64,000 bases of DNA from Phylloscopus collybita (taxonomy: Eukaryota > Chordata > Aves > Passeriformes > Phylloscopidae), in assembly GCA_027886175.1 (NCBI GenBank), contig JAJNNQ010000100.1:1054001-1118000 (forward strand), in the 5' to 3' direction. Positions 42,561 through 51,205 of the stretch are shown piece after piece. A model generated the notes under the pieces. It worked only from the letters and a program-made list of their open reading frames with translations. It searched no databases and had not been told where the DNA came from. Positions within the stretch are counted from its first letter, which is position 1; each line of letters starts with the position of its first letter. Position numbers and translations under genes: made by a program.

Positions 42561-43131
42561 CCTCTGTGGCACCCCGGGGTCAGCCGGTGCTGGTGTCAGG
42601 CTGGCAGTGGGAGCTGGTCTGGCTCCAGGGAGGCTGCCTGCTCCTGCCAGCTGCTGGGTTGCAGCCCAAAATCGTGCTCCCACCCCAGCCTGGGAGCTCC
42701 AGGAGAAGAAGGGACCTGGCTACCCCCAGCAGTGCTGACCTTGACGCCTGACAGCTCCAGAGAGCCGGGCAGGGTCAATGTCCGCCTGCACGTGACACCA
42801 TGGGCAGGGATGGGGCTGCTGGGACGGGGCTGCTTCCTCGTCGGGTTCAGGCTGACTGCTGTGCTCTGCTGAGGCTCACCAGGACAGGCAGGGGAGCAGG
42901 GAGAGCTGCTGTAAGCACAGAGCCCTGCATTCTGGTGGGAACCAGCCACGCAGAGTGGCTGCAGTGCCTGGGGCTGAGCACCACGGCATGGGAAGGACGT
43001 GAGCTTCCATATCCCAGCTCGGGGGAAGAGCGAGGTGCAGGGGCTTGGCTGCAGCACAGCCGAGGAGAAGGCAGCTGGTGCTGCCAGGACAGGTCCCAGC
43101 CCTGCTTCCCCCTCTGCCACAGGCTGACGGC

Positions 43132-43835
43132 ATGTCTGAGGTGGGGAACGGCACCCTGACCACCCACGTGCTGAACACGGCCACGGGGCTGCCGGCAGCC
43201 GGCCTTGTGGTGCGCCTGGCCCAGCTGCAGGAGTCAGGGCTGCAGTGGACGGAGCTGGCGCAGAGGTAGGAGAGCTGGAGGCACCAGAATGGGGCAGGGA
43301 CACTGCTGCCAGTGCTCTGTGAGCTTGGCCAAAGGCACAACTGGCTGCCCAGCCTTCACCTGGGGTCTGTTTGCTGGTGGCAGGGTTGGTGCTTGGGGGT
43401 ACAGCCGGGGCAGGTCCTGGGGCTTGGGCAGGGCTGCCTTTCGGGGTACAGCAGGACTGGCTTGGTCTGGTTTCAGGCACACGGATGCGGACGGGCGCTG
43501 CCAGCCCCTCCTGGCACCAGGACAGGCCAAGTCTGGCACCTACAAGCTGCACTTTGAGACAGCTGAGTACTGGCAGGGACTGGGGCACGCCAGCTTCTAC
43601 CCCTTCGTGGAGGTATGGAGTGTGGGGAGACTGGGACAGGTGACACACAAAGTCTGGGGGCTGGGGCCAGGCTCAAGGGGCTGCACTCCCCAGGCCCTCA
43701 CCACGGGAGGGGGAGTCCCACTGCTGTCTCCTCACTCTCCCTCAGGTCGTGTTCACCATCACTGACCCTGCACGGAAGCTCCACGTCCCGCTGCTGATCA
43801 GTCCCTACTCCTACACAACCTACCGGGGCAGTTAG
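43132..43835 (+). CDS. URAH: URAH, 5-hydroxyisourate hydrolase
   Basis: Exons 43132-43265 (acceptor at 43123), 43477-43612 and 43746-43835 give 119 residues, the usual family length. The enzyme opens the ring of 5-hydroxyisourate, the unstable product of urate oxidase, to give OHCU in the urate-to-allantoin pathway, in peroxisome or cytosol. Family marks present: LTTHVLNTATG with the catalytic His, DGRC, HVPLLISPYSY with the second His, and the diagnostic C-terminal YRGS. There is no signal peptide and the YRGS end is absent from transthyretin, so this is the hydrolase, not TTR. The human orthologue is a pseudogene beside GAS8; here the frame is intact. Neighbours: the cadherin-like gene upstream, GAS8 tail-to-tail downstream. 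Confidence 0.95.
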
Positions 43836-43883
43836 AGGGGCACAGCCTTCCCCTGGGGATGCAGGAATGACGCCACTGACGCC

Positions 43884-43889
43884 ATTAAA
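43884..43889 (+). terminator. URAH: poly(A) signal of URAH
   Basis: ATTAAA about 50 bases after the URAH stop. Only about 290 bases separate the URAH and GAS8 stop codons, so their 3' UTRs probably overlap. Confidence 0.6.
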
Positions 43890-44125
43890 AGCTTCAAACA
43901 GCACCGCTTGTCTCAAAAAATCGCTTTCTGCTTTTAGGGGGACAGAGGGAGCCCCCAGGGGTAGCCTGGTGGGGTGGGTGGGATGCCTAGAGCCCTCCAG
44001 CTGTGGTGCCCCTTGGGAAGCGAGGCTCCTAAAGGTGCTCACCAGGGTCTGTTTACAGACACGGAGCAGGAAAAGGGCACAGCCCCACTCCCAGTGTGCC
44101 AGTGGGACCCTCAAGGCTGCCTGCA

Positions 44126-47100
44126 TCAGGTGGGCACTGCAACGAGTCCAGCAGGGCCCTGCCCCAGTTCCTGCCCTGGGAAGGGGAAAGACAGTGGCTG
44201 GAAACCCAAGTTGTCCACAGGGATGCCAAAGGCTGTCAGCTTTGCCTCGAAGGTCTGCAGCATGTCGTTGTGTGCCTGCAAGGAAAGGGTCCCTTTCAGC
44301 CCCTCTGTCAGCAGAGAGGAGCTCCCTGCACCCCCCAGTCTCATTTCCAACCCCCAAGCCAAAGCCATGGGGAATCACAGAATCGTTTGGGTTGGAAATG
44401 CCTCTAAGATCACCGAGTCCAACTGTTCCCCCAGCAGTGCCAAGGCCAGTAGTAACCCATGTCCCCATGTGCCACATCCACACTGCTCTTAAACCTCTCC
44501 AGGATCCCTCCCTGCCCTTACCTTGCAGACTCGGGCCAGCTGCAGCTGCAGGTCCTTGATGGTGGTATTCTTGGAACTGAGCACATCCTGCAAGCGGGAG
44601 ATTGGGATGAGGCTGCACTGCCCAGCCCTGGGGACACGATGGCCGGGCGGGAGTGGCGTGGCAGAGCACACGGAGGAGCTGCGAGTGGAGCAGCCCAGCA
44701 GGGCCTGGCAGGTGGCCACCACCCTGCCCCCCCTGAGTGGCAGTGCCAGGGACAGCCAGCCCCGGGCAGGGACAGGCAGCTCCCACATGAACAGCACGGC
44801 CATCCCAGTCTGCCCCGCTGCGCAGGGAGTGCTGGCAGCACCTGCTCCAGCAGCACCGCCCTGCTGCCGCGGCACCACGGGAATTACAGGGAGCCAGGCT
44901 CCCCGGGGCAGCTGAGAGGAGGAATTCAGGGACCCCAGCAGCTGCAGGAGAGCCCCGACGCCAGTGATGCCATCCCAGGAATGTGTTTTCCTCCCACCTG
45001 CTGGGAGGTGACACATCCGCTGCCTGTCCCACAGGCCTGGTATGAATCCCGGAGCATCCCAGAGCTTCCCTGACTCTCCCTGCAGCGGGGATCTGGGTGG
45101 GGACAAGCAGGAGGGCACCAGGTGGTGGAGCCCTCGTTCCCTGTGTCTGTACCCGCAGCTCCCTGGCTCCAGCTGCGGCAGGCTGCAGGAATGTGGGTCT
45201 CCAGGCTCTCTGCAGAGGTATTTTTAGCACGGCAGACACCGCAGAGCCCCAGGATCCTGTCTGCACTGTCCCCACGGCCAGGCGAGGCTCACCAGGTGTG
45301 ACCTCCCCCTGCACAGAGCCCCTGGGTGCCACTGGCCTCGCTGGCAGCCGGCTGCGTGGCAGCACAGGGTGCTGGCAGTGCCATGGAGCTTGTGGCCATG
45401 TTCCTCAAAACAGGCCCCACCCGAGGGACAGATCAGTGCCAAACTCTGACACCCACACGCTCCACTCTCGAGGCAGAGCCGAGTGCCCTGCGGCACCACA
45501 CGTGCCCTGGGAGTGCTGGGAACGAGTGATGTGCCACCTACAGCCAGGTAGGATGGGGACTGGGCTGTTCCAGGGCCAGCAGGCACCCCACAGTGGGCTC
45601 TGCCCCCCAAATCCAGCCCTTGCTGGGCCCCAGTACCTCCAGCTTGTGCGAGACCAAGGAGAGAGCGCTGGGGTCGAGGTTGGAGGCTGCGATGACCTCG
45701 CCGAGCTCCACCTCCTTCTGCTCCAGGAGGTTGAGGAGTCCCTGCAACTTCCGCTCCAGGAGCAGGTTCTTGAACCCCGTTTTTTGCTGCACCTCGTTAA
45801 TGGCTTTGGTGAACTTGTGATAGAGCTCGTCTCGCTCTGCCTGGACCTGCTCCGGGAGACAGCAAGAGTGTCACTGCACCCTCGGGACCCCGGGGGACAC
45901 GGGGACCTGCACAAGGCTGGCTGGGCTCTGTGTAATGCTGTGGAGCACAAACGGGGCAGAAAACTGGTCCAGCAGCTCAGCTTGGCCGTTTCCCACGGCA
46001 CCTGCAGCCCACAGGGAAGGCAGGTGCTGCAGCACAGCTCCCCCCCCCTCTTCTTCCCTCCCTCTCTCCCTCCCTCCCTCCATGGCGCAGCACCTGCGCT
46101 TCTCCCTCCTCCTCCTCCTCCCCTCCAGGCATGGAATGCCCCAGCGGGCTCCCTGCAGCACTAATTCAGACCCCAGCGAGGGCCCCCGGCACACGGGGGT
46201 CTCTCCTCTCATCCCCACAGCTGGCAGCAGTCCCTGGCTCACAGCTAGTTAATAAGTGTCCTAATTAGGACACAGTCTCTCCTCCAAAGCCTATTTCTGA
46301 ACGCTCCGAATCTGGCGCTGTCTTAATGATGGATTGTTAATGAGGCCTCGGATCAATGTTCATAATCCTGGGGATTTCTACGAATTGCAAATGAGCTCTC
46401 TCCTGCCTCAAAAGATTTATCTGGGTTAGTGGGGGGGGGAGCACTCGCTCTGCAGGGCTCTTCCCGAGCACCCCAGAACAACGAGAGGGAGCGACCCTGG
46501 GACCCTGGCAGGAGGGGCCAATGGAAATCCCCCTGTCCCAGCTCTGCCCCGTGCAGCCTCAGCAGCCCAGGGCCCCGCTGGAGCGTGCATGATTGCTTAG
46601 CAAAGGACAAGGCCAGGCCTGTCTGCTGACCGTGGGAGAGGCTGGAGCTGGGAGCAGCTTTGCTGGGAGCAGCAGTTATCACCCGCCTCTGGATTAGCTT
46701 TGGAAAGCCCTGGGCTAAGCCTGGGCCCTGCTGAGCCCCACGCCCTGTCCTCTGCAGAGGGTTTGGAGAAGGTTTGGAGAGGGAATGGGATGCCCAGCCC
46801 TGCTTGCAGGTCTCACCTTACTGAACCGCTGCTCCAGCACCTCGTGTTCCCACTGAAGGTCCTTCAGTTCCTTCTGGGTGATTTTCAGATGGGCTTTGGA
46901 GTTCTGTGAATGGGAAGGGAGGGTTAAAGAGCACAGGATTGTCTGGGAAGTGTTGGAGATGTGTTGTGGGAAGGGAGGAGCGTGAGCAGCAGAGAGAAAA
47001 CCAGGCAGCAGCCACTCCAACCCCCCTGCAGCGGGGTTGGTCTCCCTTCCAGTCTCTCTTTGGATCCCCATCTGAGATCCCACAAATACACACCCAGTAA

Positions 47101-50100
47101 GCAGAACAGGACTTGCTTGGCCCAGCAATCACAGCACACCAAGGTCAGTGTTTTGCCTGCAGGAACGAGGCCATGAAAGGACAGGGTTGGCCACTCACCA
47201 TCAAGGCCTCCTTGTCCCTGTAATAGTGAACCAACTTCTTTTGCAGCTCAGCCACCAGCTCCTGGGCCTCCTGCAGTGGCTCTGCCAGCCCCTTGTTCTG
47301 GTTCAGCATTTCTGCCTTCTCCTTTTCCAAGACAGCCTCCTTCTTCTTTAGCTCTTCCACCTGCTCCTGTTCTTGGAAACACAAGTGCTGGCACCTGGGA
47401 GCTGCCCAGCCCCTCAGAGTCCCCCACACCCTCAGGACACCCTCCCCACTCATGTGCTGGTGGACAGGGCACCAGCAGCACCCACAGTGACACCTGGGAA
47501 CTGCCAGATCCAGCAGACACCCTGGCAGGAGCAGTCCCTGGGTGGAGGGGGGACACAGGGATGGGCAGTACCTTCAGTAGGTTGATGAGTGTCAGGTTTT
47601 TGGCAGTGATATCATTATAGTAGTTTTTGATAGCACCAAAAGCTCCCTCATGGTTCCCTATCAGCTCGCTGATCTGGGTGTTCTTCCTCTCCTCCAGCTC
47701 ATGGATCTCCGTCTTCCTCCGCAGGTCCATCTCATCCTGCAGTGCCTGCATCTTCCTGGTGTACTTGGCCTCCATCTCTGGGGGGAAAATTGTCAGAGCT
47801 GGGGAAAAACTGGCTGAAACTGGTGAGAAGAAGTGACCAGAACAGGGAAGGGAGAAAAACCAGCCATAACAGAGGGAATACTTGCCAAAACTGTGGGGGT
47901 TGGGACACCCTGGAATTGGGAGGGAAAAACAGCCAGAACTGGACAGCAAACTGGACAAATTCGGGGAGGAAAACCAGCTGGAACTTGTGGGGAAAACTGG
48001 CCAGAACCTTGGGTGGGGGAGATCAGCCAGAACTGGGGTGGGAAGCAGAGCAGAACTGGGAGAAAAAAATGGCCAGAACTGGGAAGGGAAAAATGGCCAA
48101 AAGTGGGGAGAACCTGCCCCCATATGCTCAAGGTGCTGCTTGGGAACCAGAAGCAGCTCTTCCTGTCATGCTCCTGTGGGATCTGTCTCATGCCCTGACC
48201 TTTGGTCTGCAGCTGGAAGTCGCTGCGTAGCTGGGCCATCTCCTCCTCGTGTTTCTGTGAGGAAGAAACTCTGTGTTGGAAGAAACAACCAAATCCCAAG
48301 CCAGCTCATCCCCAGGGATTCCCTCCTGCTATCTGGGAAAGGATTCTGACCCCATGTTGATGCAAATAGTGGCTTGTAGATTCTCCAGCTGCTCTCACAA
48401 CTCCCCACTGTGGGAAAGGGGTCACCCAGGAATCCCTTCTCCCCATTCCTGTACCAGAAATCCCAGCCCACCCCACAGAGAGAGTCAGGGAGGCAAGATC
48501 CCACTCCTGCTCCCACCCTAGGCATGAGGCACCTCACAGGTGACTCCAGCCCAGCCAGGCACGTACCAAGCAGAGGTTTGTAATGGCTGCCTCATTGGCC
48601 ACCTCCTGCTCCTTCAGCCTTATGTTCAAGGAGCGCTTCTCTTTCCACATCTCCAGCTCCTGGTCCCAGTGATCCTTCTGGGCTCGCCTCAGGGACAGGA
48701 CTCCCTCTGCCTTCAGCTCCGTCAGGTTCTCCTGCTGCTCGTGCATCAGGTGCTTCACCTTCTGCTTGTACACCTAAGGACAGGCCAGAGCCCGGGTGAG
48801 GGGCTCAGCAGGAGCCACCCAGAACCGGGATGCTGGTGAGACACTCCTGGATTGCATCCTGCCCAGCTCCTCTCCTCCTCAGAGCTGCCCAAGGCTCACC
48901 TGGAGCCCTTCAGCCCCACCTTGATCTCCAGCTGGTGCCGCTCCTCCGCCTCCTCCATCTCCCGCTCCCGGTTCCGCAGCTCTGCTCTCTTCTCCTCCAG
49001 CTCCTGGCGGGTGATCTCCCAGTAGCCCTGGATCCTGTTGCACTCCAGCTGGGAAGAGTTCCGCTCCTGCCGCTCCCGCTCCAGCTCCTGCCGCAGACGC
49101 ACCATGTGCTCCACCAGCTGCCAAGCCAAGGGGAAGAGACAGGTAAGGGAAGGCTTGGGAGAGCCCACGTCCCAAACCCAGCAGGACGTGGTGCTTGTCA
49201 CTGCTCTGGAGCTGTGGAGGTCCTGGAAAAGGAGTCACAAAACCTCATCTGACTGCCCACAGCCTGGGATGGGGTTCTGGCTCACAGTGTGCAGGAACAT
49301 CGTTCTCAGGTGCTTAGATACTTCTGCTTCGTGGAATTGTTTGGGTTGGAAAAGCCCCTCAGATCAAGTTTAACTGTTCCTCCAGCAATGCCAATGCCAC
49401 CCATGTCCTAACCCATGTCCCCAGGTGCCACATCCACATGACTCTTAAATCCCTCCAGGGATGGGGACTACACCACTGCCCTAGGCAGCCTGGGCCAGGG
49501 CTGGACAACCCTTTCTAGGAAGAAATGTTCCCAATATCCAGCTTGAACCTCCCCTGGCCCACCCTGAGGCCGTTCCCTCTCCTCCTGTCCCTGTTCCCTG
49601 GGAGCAGAGCCCGACCCCCTCGGCTGTCCCCTCCTGGCAGGGAGCTGTGCAGAGCCACAAGGGCCCCCCTGAGCCTCCTTTGCTCCAGACTGAGCCCCTT
49701 TCCCAGCTCCCTCAGCCACTCCTTGTGCTCTGGACCCTTCCCGAGCTTCATTTCCTTCTCTGGGTATGCTCCAGCCCCTCAGGGTCTTTCTTGTCATGAG
49801 GGGCCCCAAGATTCCAGCTGTGGCCTCAGCAGAGGGAGGGATGAGGAGGCTGCTCCTCCCAGGAACAGCAAGAACCCCCCAGCGCCAGCCAGGCGTCAGT
49901 GACACAACCCCCGGCTGCTCGTCCCTGTCACCCTCTGCACCTGTTGTCCCCGGAGCCGGGGCCAGGCGCCGGGCAGGGTCCCCAGAGCTGTTCTTACATG
50001 TTCTTACACGCCCCTGCTCCCCGGGGGGGGCCCGGGGATCTCTCACCTGCTCCTTGCTCATGTCCTGCGGGTCCAAGGCATCCACCACAGCGCCTTTGCC

Positions 50101-50569
50101 CCCTTTCCCTTTCCCTTTCTTTTTGGGTGCCTGAGGACAGAAAGCCAAGCACGGGAGGTGAACGGGTGAGGAGGAAACCGCTGCTCAGGGCCCCCGGGCC
50201 AGCCCCGGAGCATCGCTGCTCTCACGGCAGGGACGGGGCGACAACGGGGGCGCCGGGAGCAGCCTGGAAGAGGCTCATGCGCTGCCGACTCAGCCCCGTG
50301 GTGAACCCCTGGGCACAAACCAGCTGTACCCAAAACAACGCCTGAGAAACATCACCGCCGTGCTGGGAACGGCGCCGAGGGCCTCCGCAGCCTCTCCGGG
50401 AGCGGATCGGGACAGGACGGGGCTCGCAGACATCGGGACGAGGGCCTCCACCGCCCTCCCCTGCCCGCACATCCCGGCTGCAGGACAGCCTTCAGCAGCC
50501 GCCCCGGTTCTCCCCTCGGCCCCGGTTCTCCTCCCGATCCCGGCCCGGGCCCGGTTCCGCTCTCACCAT
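44126..50569 (-). CDS. GAS8: GAS8 / DRC4, dynein regulatory complex subunit 4 (11 exons)
   Basis: Exons: 50569-50567, 50130-50047, 49117-48920, 48773-48567, 48254-48200, 47777-47572, 47366-47199, 46903-46817, 45846-45637, 44587-44522, 44275-44126; 477 residues (human 478). The first coding exon contributes only the ATG, followed at once by a GTGAGA donor; exon 2 continues [13 protein letters not shown]. The rest is almost entirely heptad coiled coil with conserved stretches such as [15 protein letters not shown] and [11 protein letters not shown], ending GLVAVPT. It is a core part of the nexin-dynein regulatory complex that links axonemal doublets and controls ciliary beating. The promoter is shared with DBNDD1 and contains RFX X-box motifs. 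Introns hold two CR1 copies and a minisatellite. Confidence 0.97.
44374..44510 (-). mobile_element. CR1 LINE 3' fragment
   Basis: Plus text 'AATCACAGAATCGTTTGGG' with the following 'CCCATGTGCCACATCCACA' is the reverse of a CR1 3' end. It sits in GAS8 intron 10 about ten bases beyond the exon 10 donor. Confidence 0.8.
46240..46430. promoter_or_regulatory. candidate conserved non-coding element in GAS8 intron 8
   Basis: An AT-rich island in GC-rich surroundings with a perfect 18-base palindrome GTGTCCTAATTAGGACAC (46256-46273), GTTAAT repeats, and AATTGCAAATGAG. These look like homeodomain, HNF-1-like and C/EBP or octamer-type sites. It is not a known repeat and shows no coding frame. An enhancer is my inference only. 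Confidence 0.35.
47785..48115. repeat. degenerate minisatellite filling GAS8 intron 5
   Basis: Repeats of a roughly 30-40 base unit built on CCAGAACTGGGAGGGAAAAA run through most of intron 5 between exons 5 and 6. Copies vary in length and sequence. Confidence 0.75.
49326..49830 (-). mobile_element. CR1 LINE 3' part
   Basis: About 500 bases in reverse orientation, from 'GGAATTGTTTGGGTTGGAAA' to 'GAGGGGCCCCAAGATTCCAG', the longest CR1 copy in the window. It lies in GAS8 intron 2. 5'-truncated, no intact frame. Confidence 0.85.
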
Positions 50570-51205
50570 GGCGGCGGCCGGCGGCACCAGCGTCTCCGGG
50601 CAACGGACGGCAGATCCCGCGAGAGGACGGCGAAATCTCGCGAGAGCGGCACAGCGGGGAAGACACGCCTCCTAGCAACGCCACGCTCCGCCCTGGCAAC
50701 GGAGGCGGGGCCAGCGAGACCGGCGGGGACGGGGAGGGGAGCGGAGGGGACACCGGGGAGAAGCGGGGGGACATCGCGGGGACCGGAAAGGGAGGAAACG
50801 GCGGGGGGCAGTGTCAAGAAACAGGGAACCGGGGGGTAACCGGCGGGGCGGGGTGTTCGGGGAGGACAAACACGGGGGGTCCCGCTGTGCCCGGCACAGG
50901 CTCCTCCCACTCCCGCGCCCACCGCTGTGACCGGGCTGTCCCCACCGTTGGGGTCCCCCGGCTCAGCTCCCGCACCCCCCCCCACTCCCCGTGTGCCCCC
51001 CGGCTCTTCCCGGTCCCCTCCGCGCCCTCTCTTGTCCCCCCCGGTGCCTCCCGCCCCCCGGCTCCGCCCATCCCGGTGTCCCCGCCCCCGTGTCCCCGCC
51101 CCCGCCGCGGCGGGCAGGACCGTGCGGGCTGCGGGCTGGCACCGGGCCCGCCCAGCACCGGACCGGCACCGGCACCGGCACCGGTATCAACCCCGACGCC
51201 GGCCC
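50570..51205. promoter_or_regulatory. bidirectional CpG promoter of GAS8 and DBNDD1
   Basis: About 640 bases separate the two divergent start codons. Visible motifs: X-box GTCTCC-G-GGCAAC (50592-50604), a second near match GCCTCC-T-AGCAAC (50667-50679), a third half site GGCAAC (50695-50700), and the palindrome TCTCGCGAGA (50636-50645) with a near copy at 50615-50624. X-boxes bind RFX factors that drive ciliary genes, which fits GAS8. TCTCGCGAGA is a known core motif of bidirectional CpG promoters. Confidence 0.7.

Noticed and set aside
43132..43835. Transthyretin (TTR) instead of URAH
   Set aside because: No signal peptide; the His/HVPLL/YRGS hydrolase signature is complete; GAS8 adjacency fits URAH.
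43698..45365. 555-codon minus-strand open frame over URAH exon 4 and GAS8 exons 10-11
   Set aside because: It runs through known introns and exons of both genes in other frames; no family resemblance.
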